From: Brachybacterium saurashtrense
Lineage (GTDB): Bacteria > Actinomycetota > Actinomycetes > Actinomycetales > Dermabacteraceae
Reading direction: 5' to 3'
Assembly: GCF_003355475.1 (NCBI RefSeq)
Contig: NZ_CP031356.1
Span: forward strand, 124,001-188,000
DNA: 64,000 nt
Below are positions 1 through 9,314 of this stretch, piece after piece. The notes beneath the pieces are model-generated. The model was given only the letters and a program-made list of their open reading frames with translations, did not search any database and was not told the origin of the DNA. How positions within the stretch are numbered: the first letter of the stretch is position 1; each line of letters starts with the position of its first letter. The translations under genes and the position numbers were made by a program.

Positions 1-1272
1 GCGCACGAGCCCCGGCCCGCCGAGCCTGCCGGGTCCGGCGGGCCGGTGCCGCCCGCTCCCCAGGAGCCGGCGCCCCCGCGCGAGGACTCCGGCAATCGCT
101 TCATCGACACCAGCTCCGGCCGGGACGACGGGCTGAACAAGTGCCCGCGCTGCGGCAGCACGGAGATCGAGTACGCGCTCGGCGCGAAGGCGCTGGTGTG
201 CTCCCACTGCCGCCACACCTGGAACGAGCAGAACGCGGAGAAGCTGTTCGGCCTGGACTCCTCGATCGCGGAGCTGCAGGGCCACACCCTCGCCTCCGGC
301 ACCGCGGACGTGCGCGAGGACCTCACCATGGTGACCCTGAAGTGCCAGGGCTGCGGTGCGGAGGTGGTGATCAACGCCGAGCAGTCCGTGCAGGCCCGCT
401 GCCACTGGTGCCGGCAGACCCTCTCGCTGAACACCCAGATCCCCAACGGCGCCGTGCCGGACGCCCTGCTGCCCTTCCAGCTCACGCGCGAGGACGCGAT
501 CGCGCGGATCGAGGAGTTCGCCGGGAGGCGCCGCACCTTCGCCCAGCGCCGCTTCAAAGAGGAGTTCGTGCCCGAGAACGTGATGGGCGTGTACATCCCG
601 TACCTGGTGGTGGACGGCAATATGCACGCCGTCCTCACCGGTGACGGGGAGGTGACCACGCGCGAGTACACGGTCACCGTGGGCAGCGGGGACAACAAGC
701 GGCAGGAGACCCGCTACGACGCGGACGTCTACTCCGTCCAGCGAGCCTTCGACCTGCTGGTGGACGATCTCACCGTGGAATCCGCCGAGCGCTTCGACGC
801 CCGGGACAACAGCGCCGCCACCAACAACATCCTCAACGCGGTGCAGCCGTACGACGTCGAGAACGCCGTCGTCTACAACTCCCACTACCTCAAGAACTTC
901 ACCTCCGAACGGCGCGACCTCAACGTGCGCGACGTCGACCACCTGGTGGAGGAGAAGTTCCTCTCCATCGCCCGGGCGAAGGTGCAGCCCACCGTGCGCC
1001 GCTACGACCGCGGGGTGCGCTGGACCGGGGAGGGCGTGGCCGTGCGCGGCACCCGCTGGGTGTCGGTGTACGTGCCGGTGTGGCTGTACAGCTATGCGGA
1101 ATCCGCCTCCGGGGACTCGCTGGTGCACTACATCGCCGTCAACGCCCGCACCGGCACCACCATGGGATCCATCCCCGTCTCCCATCCGAGGATCTTCGCC
1201 GCCGCCTGCGCCGGCGGCACGATCGCCGGGATCGTCGGCCTCGTGGTCGGCCTGCTGGGATTCTTCGCCTGA
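1..1272 (+). CDS. Zinc-ribbon membrane protein (5' end outside window)
   Basis: The reading frame is open from the first base, so the true start probably lies left of the window; the first in-window start is a GTG at 46. Two Cys-x2-Cys pairs (CPRC and CSHC, coded around 142-216) form a TFIIB-like zinc ribbon, and a second pair of Cys motifs (CQGC and CHWC, around 343-405) forms another. The middle is soluble and of unknown fold. The last 25 residues are a hydrophobic Ala/Gly/Val segment that looks like a C-terminal membrane anchor. Proteins like this are common in actinobacteria and have no established function. The next gene starts 59 nt downstream on the same strand. A coding call is secure; the function is not known. 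Confidence 0.85.
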   Translation, partial: AHEPRPAEPAGSGGPVPPAPQEPAPPREDSGNRFIDTSSGRDDGLNKCPRCGSTEIEYALGAKALVCSHCRHTWNEQNAEKLFGLDSSIAELQGHTLASGTADVREDLTMVTLKCQGCGAEVVINAEQSVQARCHWCRQTLSLNTQIPNGAVPDALLPFQLTREDAIARIEEFAGRRRTFAQRRFKEEFVPENVMGVYIPYLVVDGNMHAVLTGDGEVTTREYTVTVGSGDNKRQETRYDADVYSVQRAFDLLVDDLTVESAERFDARDNSAATNNILNAVQPYDVENAVVYNSHYLKNFTSERRDLNVRDVDHLVEEKFLSIARAKVQPTVRRYDRGVRWTGEGVAVRGTRWVSVYVPVWLYSYAESASGDSLVHYIAVNARTGTTMGSIPVSHPRIFAAACAGGTIAGIVGLVVGLLGFFA

Positions 1273-1331
1273 CGGGGTGACCACGATGCCCACCGCCCCC
1301 ACCCCCGATGCCACTCACGAAGGAGGACGCC

Positions 1332-1649
1332 GTGCTCCCGCTGCTCGCTGAGCTCTCCGCCGCGCCCGGCACCCCGATCCTGCTGGCGGACGGCTCGTCC
1401 TCCGACGGGATCTTCCTGCCGTTCCTGCTCGGTCCGCTGACGTTCGCGGGCATCTACATCGGCATCTACCGCTTCTACCGCAACACGGACAAGCGCCACC
1501 GCTACGAGCGCGAGACCAAGGTCGCCGTGGGCAACCTGCAGCAGGACGATCGCCGCACGGGCAGGAAGACCGGCCAGAGGAGCAGGAGCATGGACGGACG
1601 CAACGACACCGACCACCTCACCCGGGTGCGGCGACTGCGGGTGCAGTGA
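1332..1649 (+). CDS. Small single-pass membrane protein
   Basis: I place the start at GTG 1332 because GAAGGAGG at 1319-1326 is a near-perfect ribosome binding site five bases before it; an ATG at 1308 lies upstream of that site and is unlikely. The 105-residue product has one hydrophobic segment (about residues 25-45, LPFLLGPLTFAGIYIGIYRF) followed by a very basic, hydrophilic tail. The family is not recognised. It is sandwiched between the zinc-ribbon membrane protein and a flavin dehydrogenase whose ATG comes one base after this stop codon, so all three are probably co-transcribed, and it may partner the zinc-ribbon protein in the membrane. Confidence 0.75.
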   Translation: MLPLLAELSAAPGTPILLADGSSSDGIFLPFLLGPLTFAGIYIGIYRFYRNTDKRHRYERETKVAVGNLQQDDRRTGRKTGQRSRSMDGRNDTDHLTRVRRLRVQ

Positions 1650-1650
1650 C

Positions 1651-3315
1651 ATGAGCACCGCCGAGGGGACGGCCGACGTCATCGTGGTGGGCGCGGGCCT
1701 GGCCGGCCTGGTCGCCGCCGCCGAGATCGCCGACGGCGGCCGGCGCGTGCTGCTGCTGGAGCGCGAGGGCGAGCAGGACCTGGGCGGCCAGGCCTGGTGG
1801 AGCTTCGGCGGGCTGTTCCTCGTCGACTCGCCCGAGCAGCGCCGCCTGGGCATCCGCGACAGCCTCGAGCTGGCGCGGCAGGACTGGCTCGGCTCGGCCG
1901 CCTTCGACGATCCCGACGACCGCTGGCCGCGACAGTGGGCCGAGGCCTACCTGCATTTCGCGGCCGGGGAGAAGCGGGCCTGGCTGCGCGCGATGGGGCA
2001 CCGTCTGTTCCCGGTGGTGGGCTGGGCCGAGCGCGGCGACGGCCGCGCCGAGGGACACGGCAACTCCGTGCCCCGCTTCCACCTCACCTGGGGCACCGGC
2101 CCCGGGATCGTGGAGCCCTTCGCCCGGCGCCTCGCCGCGCACCGCGAGACGGGCCGGATCACGCTGTGCACCCGGCACGCGGTCGAGGAGCTGCTGGTCG
2201 AGGACGGCCGCGTGACGGGAGTGCGCGGCAGCGTGCTCGCCCCCGACGGCACCGTGCGCGGAGTGGGCTCGAGCCGCGAGGTCACGGGCGAGTTCGAGGA
2301 GCGGGCAGGCGCCGTGCTGGTCGCCACCGGCGGCATCGGCGGGAACGAGGAGCTGGTGCGCGCGCTGTGGCCCGCGGACCTCGGCACCATGCCCGAGGAC
2401 CTCGTGCACGGGGTGCCCGCCAGCGTGGACGGCGCCGGGATGCTCGCCGCCGAACGCGCCGGCGCCCGCTGGATCCACAAGAGCCGCATGTGGCACTACA
2501 CCGAGGGGATCCGCAACTGGGACCCGGTGTGGCGCGGGCACGGCATCCGCATCCTGCCCGGCCCGTCCTCTCTGTGGCTCGACGCCCGCGGGCGCCGCCT
2601 GCCCGCCCCCGCCCATCCCGGCTTCGACACCACCTCCACGCTGCGGCACCTGCGCACCACCGGGCACGACCACTCCTGGTTCGTGCTCACCCGGAAGATC
2701 ATCGAGAAGGAGTTCGCGCTCTCCGGCAGCGAGCAGAACCCGGACCTCACCGGCAAGGACTGGACGCAGGTGCTCTCACGGGTCAGGCCCGGGGCGCCCG
2801 GACCCGTGCAGGCCTTCCTCGACCACGGCGAGGACTTCCTGCAGGCCAGCACCGTGCCCGAGCTGGTCGCGCAGATGAACGCCCTGACCGGCGAGGACCT
2901 GATCGACGCCGCGGAGGTGGAGCGGGTGATCCGCGCCCGCGACGCGGAGATCGCGAACCCGTACTCGAAGGACGCCCAGATCACCGCGCTGCGCGGGGCG
3001 CGACGCTACGTGGGGGACCGGCTGATCCGCACCGCGGCCCCGCACCGCCTGCTGGACCCCTCGGCCGGGCCGCTGATCGCGGTGCGCCTGCACGTGCTGC
3101 TGCGCAAGACCCTCGGCGGGCTCGAGACGGACCTCGGCGGGCGGGTGCAGCGCGCCGGGGGAGAGGCCCTGCCCGGTCTGTACGCGGCCGGCGAGGCCAG
3201 CGGCTTCGGCGGCGGCGGCGTGCACGGCCACAACGCCCTCGAGGGCACCTTCCTGGGTGGGTGCCTGTTCTCCGGCCGACAGGCCGCCGCGGGCGTGCTC
3301 GCGGACCTGCGGTGA
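1651..3315 (+). CDS. FAD-binding dehydrogenase (fumarate reductase/ketosteroid dehydrogenase-like)
   Basis: The 554-residue protein opens with a dinucleotide-binding motif (VIVVGAGLAGLVAAAEIA, about residues 10-27) followed by an acidic end to the second strand (LLLERE), typical for FAD. The C-terminal FAD motif is also present (GLYAAGEASGFGGGGVHGHN then GTFLGG), as in the FAD_binding_2 family that includes succinate/fumarate reductase flavoproteins and 3-ketosteroid-delta1-dehydrogenase. There is no signal peptide, so it acts in the cytoplasm. Length and the GGQAWWSFGG start fit the predicted-oxidoreductase branch usually annotated only as FAD-binding dehydrogenase; the substrate is unknown. 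It starts one base after the upstream stop, suggesting translational coupling. Confidence 0.88.
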   Translation: MSTAEGTADVIVVGAGLAGLVAAAEIADGGRRVLLLEREGEQDLGGQAWWSFGGLFLVDSPEQRRLGIRDSLELARQDWLGSAAFDDPDDRWPRQWAEAYLHFAAGEKRAWLRAMGHRLFPVVGWAERGDGRAEGHGNSVPRFHLTWGTGPGIVEPFARRLAAHRETGRITLCTRHAVEELLVEDGRVTGVRGSVLAPDGTVRGVGSSREVTGEFEERAGAVLVATGGIGGNEELVRALWPADLGTMPEDLVHGVPASVDGAGMLAAERAGARWIHKSRMWHYTEGIRNWDPVWRGHGIRILPGPSSLWLDARGRRLPAPAHPGFDTTSTLRHLRTTGHDHSWFVLTRKIIEKEFALSGSEQNPDLTGKDWTQVLSRVRPGAPGPVQAFLDHGEDFLQASTVPELVAQMNALTGEDLIDAAEVERVIRARDAEIANPYSKDAQITALRGARRYVGDRLIRTAAPHRLLDPSAGPLIAVRLHVLLRKTLGGLETDLGGRVQRAGGEALPGLYAAGEASGFGGGGVHGHNALEGTFLGGCLFSGRQAAAGVLADLR

Positions 3316-3346
3316 GCACCCTTTCGGCGCCCGGCCGCTGACCGGC

Positions 3347-4231
3347 TCACTCCCCGGTGCGCTCGGCCTCCTCGAGGAGCATGGCGGAGAAGTCGTGCTC
3401 GCCGCGGCCCGCGGCGACCTCCGCCTCCAGGGAGGCGAGCGCGCCGCGCAGGGCGGGCAGGTCGCTGCCGGGGCGGGGGCCGGAGTCGTCGGCCGGGCCA
3501 CTCTCGACGGTGTCGATCATCAGGCGCGCATCCTTCGCGATCGCCTGCGCGGTGAAATCCCCGCCCTCGGTGGTGCGCTCACCGCGCACGAAGGGGCCCT
3601 TCATCCCGGCGATGAACGCGAGTCCGGTCGCGCCCAGCATGTCCAGCGTCTCCTCGGCGGAGGTGCCGGTCGCCTCGCCGAGCGCGAGCGCCTCGCGCAG
3701 CCCCTGGGCACTGACGGCGAGGGCCAGGTTCGCCAGCAGCTTCCCGACCGCCGCCTTCCGGCCCGAGTCCACCGCCCGCAGCCGCTCCGGATCCGCCCAC
3801 GGCGCGACCAGCGTGCACACCCGGGCGCGCAGCGCCTCGTCGGCGGTCCCGACGTACACGCCGAGGGTGCCCGCCCGCGCCGGGCCCAGCGTGCCGATCA
3901 CGGGCACGCCCACGTAGGTGGGGACGGCGGCGGCGAACTCCTCCGCATCGGCGGGGGAGACGGTGGTGGTGTCCACCCAGGGCACCCCGGCAGGGATCAG
4001 GCCCGCGTCGAGCACCGTCTCGCGCACGGCGTCCGGGCCGAACAGCGAGGTGATCACGATCTCGGCGCCCCCGACAGCTTCGTCGGCGGTGGCGGCGACC
4101 GCGGCGCCGGCCTCCGCCAGGCGCGCGGTGCGCTCCGGTGTGCGGTTCCAGACGGTGAGCTCATGGTCGGGGAGCAGGTGGAGGGCGAGCTCGGTGCCCA
4201 TGCGGCCGGTGCCGAGGAATGCGATTCTCAT
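3347..4231 (-). CDS. NAD(P)-dependent beta-hydroxyacid dehydrogenase family protein
   Basis: The 294-residue product starts with MRIAFLGTGRMG, the Rossmann motif of the 3-hydroxyisobutyrate / 6-phosphogluconate dehydrogenase family. The family lysine is found in GRKAAVGKLLANL, and the substrate loop is GVPVIGTLGPARAGTL. WNRTPERT after the second strand suggests NADP preference, because an Arg follows the Asn. The frame is open well upstream, but the start at 4231 is the only one that leaves the Rossmann strand at the N-terminus. CAGACT lies six bases upstream, consistent with a leaderless transcript. It converges with the flavin dehydrogenase, separated by 31 bases. The substrate is not predictable from sequence. 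Confidence 0.88.
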   Translation of the reverse strand: MRIAFLGTGRMGTELALHLLPDHELTVWNRTPERTARLAEAGAAVAATADEAVGGAEIVITSLFGPDAVRETVLDAGLIPAGVPWVDTTTVSPADAEEFAAAVPTYVGVPVIGTLGPARAGTLGVYVGTADEALRARVCTLVAPWADPERLRAVDSGRKAAVGKLLANLALAVSAQGLREALALGEATGTSAEETLDMLGATGLAFIAGMKGPFVRGERTTEGGDFTAQAIAKDARLMIDTVESGPADDSGPRPGSDLPALRGALASLEAEVAAGRGEHDFSAMLLEEAERTGE

Positions 4232-4331
4232 GGCCCCAGTCTGGCACCGGGCGGCGACGCGGGCGCGGCCGCGGCCGCCGGCGTCCACATCCCGGTGTGC
4301 CCCGGCGGCGGGCTGTGTGCACAATGGAGGC

Positions 4332-5552
4332 ATGACACCTCGCGTGACCCGTCGTCGAGCGCTCGCCGCGGCCGCCGCCGCAGGGCTGGGCCTGCCCGCC
4401 GCGGCGGAGGCCGCCACCACCCCCTCCCGCCACCGCGGCCAGTTCCAGAACCTGCGCGTGGCCACCTACAACGTCTCCCTGAACAGGGCCCAGGAGGGCC
4501 AGCTGCTCACGGACCTCGCCACCGGCGAGGACCCGCAGATCCGTGCGGTCGCCGAGATCATCCAGCTCAACAACCCGGACGTGCTGCTGCTCAACGAGTT
4601 CGACCACGACGAGGACGCCCGCGGCGTGGACCTCTTCCGGGAGAAGTACCTGGAGGTCTCCCAGCACGGGAAGAGCCCGGTGTTCTACCCGTATACCTAC
4701 ACCGCCCCGGTGAACACGGGCGTGCCCAGCGGGCTGGACCTGAACCGCGACGGCACGGTGGGCGGGCCGGACGACGCCTGGGGCTTCGGCGAGTTCCCCG
4801 GCCAGTACGGGATGGTGGTGCTCTCCCGACACCCCATCCTCACCGACGAGGTGCGCACCTTCCAGGAGCTGCGCTGGGCGGACATGCCCAGCAACCTCCT
4901 GCCCACCGAGTTCTACGGCCCGGAGATCTCCCCGCAGCTGCGTCTGAGCTCCAAGTCCCACTGGGACGTGCCCGTGCGCGTGGGCTCCCGCACCCTGCAC
5001 GTGCTCGCCGCCCACCCCACGCCGCCCAGCTTCGACGGCCCGGAGAAGCGCAACCAGCGCCGCAACAGCGACGAGATCCGGCTGTGGGCGGACTACCTCA
5101 GCCCCGGCCAGCGCTCCCGCTGGATCGTGGACGACGCCGGCACCCGCGGGGGTCTCGCCGCCCGCGAGCAGTTCGTGATCCTGGGGGACCTCAACGCCGA
5201 TCCCGTGGACGGCGACTCCTGGCCCGGCGCGATCGACCAGCTGCTGGACCACCCGCGCGTGCAGGACACCGCCCCGCACAGCGAGGGCGGGACGGAGGCC
5301 GCCGAGCTCCAGGGCGGCGCCAACGCCGAGCACACCGGAGATCCCCGCCTCGACACCGCGGACTTCAACGACGCCCCCGTCCCGGGCAACCTGCGCGTGG
5401 ACTACGTGCTGCCCTCCCGCACACTCCAGGTGGTCTCCTCCGCGGTGTACTGGCCGCGACAGGGCGAGCCCGGCAGTGAGCTCACGGGGCAGTACCCGTT
5501 CCCCACCTCGGATCACCGCCTGGTGCGGGTGGACCTGCAGATCCAGTCCTGA
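4332..5552 (+). CDS. Secreted endonuclease/exonuclease/phosphatase family protein
   Basis: The N-terminus has a twin-arginine-like signal (TRRRALAAAAAAGLGLPAAA), so the protein is probably exported by Tat. The mature part carries the family landmarks in order: VATYNVSLN, LLLNEFDHD with the metal-binding Glu, VLSRHPI, LGDLNADP and the terminal SDHRLVRVDL with the catalytic Asp-His. The fold is the metal-dependent phosphodiesterase/nuclease/sphingomyelinase superfamily; the true substrate could be nucleic acid, phospholipid or a phosphoester. ATG 4332 is preceded by CACAAT at 4320-4325, six bases away, which fits a leaderless start; GGAGG at 4326-4330 is too close to serve it but could serve GTG 4344. 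A GTG at 4317 is a further option. Confidence 0.87.
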   Translation: MTPRVTRRRALAAAAAAGLGLPAAAEAATTPSRHRGQFQNLRVATYNVSLNRAQEGQLLTDLATGEDPQIRAVAEIIQLNNPDVLLLNEFDHDEDARGVDLFREKYLEVSQHGKSPVFYPYTYTAPVNTGVPSGLDLNRDGTVGGPDDAWGFGEFPGQYGMVVLSRHPILTDEVRTFQELRWADMPSNLLPTEFYGPEISPQLRLSSKSHWDVPVRVGSRTLHVLAAHPTPPSFDGPEKRNQRRNSDEIRLWADYLSPGQRSRWIVDDAGTRGGLAAREQFVILGDLNADPVDGDSWPGAIDQLLDHPRVQDTAPHSEGGTEAAELQGGANAEHTGDPRLDTADFNDAPVPGNLRVDYVLPSRTLQVVSSAVYWPRQGEPGSELTGQYPFPTSDHRLVRVDLQIQS

Positions 5553-5574
5553 GGAACGGCGTAGGCTCCGGCCC

Positions 5575-6444
5575 ATGAGCGAGAACGCCACGCCCGCCCC
5601 CGCCCCGCTGCCGCCGCTGATGGAGGTCGCGCAGCTGCACGCCCTGCAGGCCGAGTCCCGGGCGGCCGGCACCCCCGTGCACCTGCTGGACGTGCGGTGG
5701 GCGCTCGACGGCTCCAAGGGCCGCGGCACCTACCTCGGCGGGCACCTGCCCGGCGCGGTCTACGTCGATCTCGACACCGAGCTCGCGGCCCCGGCCCGCC
5801 CCGAGGCAGGCCGCCACCCCCTGCCCGCCGCCGAGGACTTCGCCGCCACGCTGCGCCGTGCCGGCGTCACCGCGCACGGCACCGTGGTCGCCTACGACGA
5901 CGGCGACGGCGCCCCCGCCGCCCGCCTGGTGTGGATGCTGCGGGCGCTGGGCCACCGGGCCGCCGTGCTCAGCGGCGGCGTCGCCGCCTGGGACGGGCCG
6001 CTGGAGACCGAGGACGTGCACCCCGAGCCCGGGGACGTGCCCGTGCGCGACTGGCCCGCCGCACGCCTGGCCACCGCGGACGAGGTCGCCGCCGGGCAGG
6101 CGCTGGTGGTCGACGCCCGTGCCGCCGCGCGCTACCGCGGCGAGGCGGAGCCGGTGGATCCGCGCGCCGGCCACGTGCCCGGCGCCGTGAACCTGCCCTA
6201 CAGCGCGAACCTCGACGAGTCGGGCCGCTTCCTGCCGCCCCGGGAGCTGCGGGCCCGGTTCGAGGCCGCCGGGGTGCGGGAGGACCGCGAGACCATCGTG
6301 TACTGCGGCTCCGGCGTCACCGCCGCCCACGACCTGCTGGCCCTGGAGAGCGCGGGCTTCACCAGGCTGCGCCTGTTCCCCGGCTCGTGGTCGCAGTGGA
6401 GCGCGGACGCCGCACGGCCCGTCGCCGTGGGCCCCACTCCCTGA
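5575..6444 (+). CDS. Sulfurtransferase with two rhodanese domains (3-mercaptopyruvate type)
   Basis: The 289-residue protein has the usual inactive N-terminal plus active C-terminal rhodanese pair. The N-terminal domain contains the LLDVRWAL and YLGGHLPGAVYVDLD signatures. The C-terminal domain contains GHVPGAVNLPY and the active-site loop CGSGVT with the persulfide-forming cysteine at residue 244. CGSGV is the loop of 3-mercaptopyruvate sulfurtransferases; thiosulfate rhodaneses usually have a basic residue there (CRKGV). It is cytosolic and moves sulfane sulfur to cyanide or a thiol acceptor. A TAGGCT box at 5562-5567 lies seven bases before the ATG with no Shine-Dalgarno, so a leaderless transcript is likely. 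Confidence 0.92.
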   Translation: MSENATPAPAPLPPLMEVAQLHALQAESRAAGTPVHLLDVRWALDGSKGRGTYLGGHLPGAVYVDLDTELAAPARPEAGRHPLPAAEDFAATLRRAGVTAHGTVVAYDDGDGAPAARLVWMLRALGHRAAVLSGGVAAWDGPLETEDVHPEPGDVPVRDWPAARLATADEVAAGQALVVDARAAARYRGEAEPVDPRAGHVPGAVNLPYSANLDESGRFLPPRELRARFEAAGVREDRETIVYCGSGVTAAHDLLALESAGFTRLRLFPGSWSQWSADAARPVAVGPTP

Positions 6445-6450
6445 GCGCCC

Positions 6451-8244
6451 TCACCCCTGGGGGTGGATCTCCCGGATCGCGGCGATGATCTCGCGATGGC
6501 GGCGGCGCTGCGCCGCCCTCTCGCCCTCGGGGACGTCCTGGCCCAGCACCGCCGCCCAGATCGGCACCATCTCCTCGTGGTAGGCGTGGCCGTGCCCGCC
6601 GCGCACCGCGATCGACAGCGGCATGTCCGCCGCGATCTGCCAGAACGTGATCCACGGGAACCAGCGCATCGCCGGGGTGACGTCGTGCCCCGCCCGCTCC
6701 CGCAGCCAGGCCGGCTCCCGCCACAGCAGCGAGGGATCGAACCACACCACCGGGTCCGAGGGGTGCTGGGCGTAGACCACCCGCGGGAACTCCCACGGCT
6801 CGTACAGCCCGCCCCAGTAGTCGCGGTGCAGATCCCGGGGCCGGGTCACCACCCGGATGTGGCGGCCGCCGTCGATGATCGGCGCCACCGCGGGGGAGCC
6901 GGGGCGGGAGCGGGAGGTGAGCTGCTGCCACAGCGGGGTGAAGCTCGGAGTGCCGGTCCACACCGCGCCGTCCACCGTGCGCAGCATCTCGGGCACGTCG
7001 CGGAAGGCGGCCTGCCCGCCGAAGGAGCCCAGCGACTCCCCGGCCACGTACAGCGCGGGACGACGATCCTCGGGCAGCGCGGCCAGACGGCGCCGCACCG
7101 CCTCCAGCAGCAGCCTCCCCGCCCGCTTGGGGGAGCGGCGATCGATGAGGTAGGTGAGGGGGCTGGGGTAGTACGAGTACTGGATGGAGGCGGTGGCGCA
7201 GTTCCCGCCCGTGAGGAACTCGATCGCGGAGAGCGACCACTCCTGCAGCCAGCCGGTGCCGGTCCCGGTGAACAGCACCAGCACCTCCCGGTCCCAGGCC
7301 CCGGTGCGCTCCAGCTCCGCCACCACCGCCTGCGCGGTGGACTCCAGGTCGCGGGAGGGGGAGGCCGCCGCGTACACCCGGATCGGCTCGCGGGCCTGCA
7401 CGCCCGTCGCCGCCCCGATCCGCGCGGCGTCCGCGCCGCCGGAGACGATCTTCCGGCCGGGCGCCCCCAGCGACTGCCAGGTCTCCAGGGACTCCGGCCC
7501 GCCGGAGCGCAGAGGGGAGGTGGGGCGGGGCACGTCCGGGGAGATCAGCCGGTTCGCGGCCTCGGCCCGCTCGATCATCGACTCGAGCACGCGGCCCCGG
7601 AGCAGACGGTCGGCGACCACCGCGGCGGTCGCGACCGTGAGCAGCAGCGACAGCACCCTCACCGTGCCGGCGGGGAGATAGGGCCGCAGCAGCGCCCGGT
7701 ACAGGCGCGCCGTGGTGAGCAGCGAGCGGGCCACCAGCAGCGCCCCCACCGACGCGCCCAGCCCCGCGGCGGAGCCCACCACGTGGGTGGCGAGGTTCTT
7801 CGGCTCCTCCTGCACCAGGTGGCTGATCTCCCGCTGGCGCAGCACCCCCCGCACCCAGGAGTAGGCGGTGATGCCCACCAGCGCCCCGGCGCCCAGCCAG
7901 CGCGCACGACGGCGGTGGTCGGGCGCGATCCGGACCTCGAGCCCCAGCTCCCGGCCCAGCCGGTCCAGCACCCGCGCGGCGAGCGCCCCCGTGGAGTAGC
8001 CGTACACCTCGGAGAGCCCGATGTTCGCCGCCCACATCCACCAGGTGCGCGGAAGCAGTGAGGGCGAGGTGGAGATCCATGCCGCCGCGGAGGCGCCCAG
8101 GAAGCCGCCGGTGTCCAGCGGGGCGGTGAGCGCGATCCGGCGGGAGCGGCGCCGGGTGCTCGCGGTGACGCCGCGCAGCGCGCCGACGGCGCCGCCGAGC
8201 CAGCTCCTCGGGGCGGACGGGCGGGGAGCGGGGCCAGGGCGCAT
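6451..8244 (-). CDS. Membrane-anchored alpha/beta hydrolase (Abhydrolase_9 type)
   Basis: The 597-residue protein has two parts. Residues about 30-230 are several hydrophobic helices with GGFLGASAAAWISTSPSLLP, as in the N-terminal membrane region of actinobacterial Abhydrolase_9 proteins. The C-terminal half is the hydrolase: VLFTGTGTGW, then YVAGESLGSFGG with the nucleophile Ser404 in a GxSxG elbow, and later segments rich in Trp. The physiological substrate is unknown; a cell-envelope lipid or ester is plausible given the membrane anchor. A TAGCCT box six bases ahead of the ATG suggests a leaderless mRNA. The gene converges with the sulfurtransferase, with only six bases between stop codons. 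Confidence 0.88.
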   Translation of the reverse strand: MRPGPAPRPSAPRSWLGGAVGALRGVTASTRRRSRRIALTAPLDTGGFLGASAAAWISTSPSLLPRTWWMWAANIGLSEVYGYSTGALAARVLDRLGRELGLEVRIAPDHRRRARWLGAGALVGITAYSWVRGVLRQREISHLVQEEPKNLATHVVGSAAGLGASVGALLVARSLLTTARLYRALLRPYLPAGTVRVLSLLLTVATAAVVADRLLRGRVLESMIERAEAANRLISPDVPRPTSPLRSGGPESLETWQSLGAPGRKIVSGGADAARIGAATGVQAREPIRVYAAASPSRDLESTAQAVVAELERTGAWDREVLVLFTGTGTGWLQEWSLSAIEFLTGGNCATASIQYSYYPSPLTYLIDRRSPKRAGRLLLEAVRRRLAALPEDRRPALYVAGESLGSFGGQAAFRDVPEMLRTVDGAVWTGTPSFTPLWQQLTSRSRPGSPAVAPIIDGGRHIRVVTRPRDLHRDYWGGLYEPWEFPRVVYAQHPSDPVVWFDPSLLWREPAWLRERAGHDVTPAMRWFPWITFWQIAADMPLSIAVRGGHGHAYHEEMVPIWAAVLGQDVPEGERAAQRRRHREIIAAIREIHPQG

Positions 8245-8348
8245 GCAGGCAGGCTATCGGACCTGTGAACAGCGAGAAAGGCTCTGCGGGGCGGTCCAGG
8301 GGGTGTCGTGCCCCGCCCGCTCGCGGCGCGGCTCCGTAGGGTGGTGCC

Positions 8349-9290
8349 ATGAAGATCCTGCTGCCCGACACCGCTCCGCTGCACCCTGCCCTGCCCGAGG
8401 GATGGGAGGCCGTGACCGTGGACGCCCGGGCGGGGATCCCGCCGGCGCACCACGACGCCGACGTGCTGGTGGTGTGGGGCGCGTCCCGCCGGCACCTGGC
8501 CTCCGCCGCCGAGCACCTCGCCGGGCTGCGCCTGGTGCAGTCCCTCGCCGCAGGGGTGGACGGCATCCTCGCCGCCGGGTTCGACGAGGACGTGGTGATC
8601 GCGACCGGTGCCGGCCTGCACTCGCGCACCGTCAGCGAGCACACCCTGGCGCTGCTGCTGAGCCTCGTGCGGCGCCTGCCGGAGAGCCGTGAGGCGCAGC
8701 AGCGACACGAGTGGTCCTCCGAGATCGGCGGCCTGCAGCCGCTGCACCCCGAGGGCAGGCTCACGACGCTGCTGGGTGCCCGGGTGCTGATCTGGGGCTT
8801 CGGGCAGATCGGGCAGACCCTCGCCCCGGTGCTCGCCGCGCTCGGGGCCGAGGTGCGCGGCGCCGCCCGCAGCGCCGGCACCCGGGCGGGCTTCGAGGTG
8901 ATCGCCGAGGAGGACGTGCTCGCCGAGCTGCCGGAGGTGGACGTGCTCATCGACATCCTGCCCGCCAGCGCGCACACCGCCGGCGCGGTGGGCGAGGAGG
9001 TGCTCGCCGCCCTGCCGGACCACGCCCTGCTGGTGAACGTGGGGCGCGGGGCCACCGTCGATCAGGAGGCGCTGCGCGCGGCGCTGGAGGCGGGCACGCT
9101 GGGGGGCGCCGCGCTGGACGTCACCGAGCCGGAGCCGCTGCCGCAGGACGACCCGCTGTGGGACGCCCCGCGCCTGCTGATCACCCCGCACTCCGCCGGC
9201 GGGCGCCCGGTCGGGGCGGACGAGCGGATCGCCCGCAACCTCCGCGCCCTGGCCGCGGGGGAGGAGCTGCTGCACGTGGCGGCGCGCTGA
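8349..9290 (+). CDS. D-isomer-specific 2-hydroxyacid dehydrogenase
   Basis: The 313-residue protein has the NAD-binding motif GFGQIGQ in the centre and the catalytic triad of the family: Arg in NVGRGATVD, Glu in DVTEPEPLP, and His in ITPHSAGG. Members reduce 2-ketoacids such as glyoxylate, hydroxypyruvate or phosphohydroxypyruvate, or oxidise the D-hydroxyacids. It lacks the ACT or intervening domains of biosynthetic SerA and is nearer in length to glyoxylate/hydroxypyruvate reductases; the exact substrate is unclear. It is divergent from the membrane hydrolase. TAGGGT at 8337-8342 is six bases before the ATG, so the start is probably leaderless. Confidence 0.92.
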   Translation: MKILLPDTAPLHPALPEGWEAVTVDARAGIPPAHHDADVLVVWGASRRHLASAAEHLAGLRLVQSLAAGVDGILAAGFDEDVVIATGAGLHSRTVSEHTLALLLSLVRRLPESREAQQRHEWSSEIGGLQPLHPEGRLTTLLGARVLIWGFGQIGQTLAPVLAALGAEVRGAARSAGTRAGFEVIAEEDVLAELPEVDVLIDILPASAHTAGAVGEEVLAALPDHALLVNVGRGATVDQEALRAALEAGTLGGAALDVTEPEPLPQDDPLWDAPRLLITPHSAGGRPVGADERIARNLRALAAGEELLHVAAR

Positions 9291-9314
9291 GCGCACCGCC
9301 ACGCGCAGCGCGCG

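Noticed and set aside
6359-9055. An 898-codon open frame on the minus strand across two genes
   Set aside because: It crosses the membrane hydrolase and the divergent dehydrogenase in other frames and has no motif of its own.
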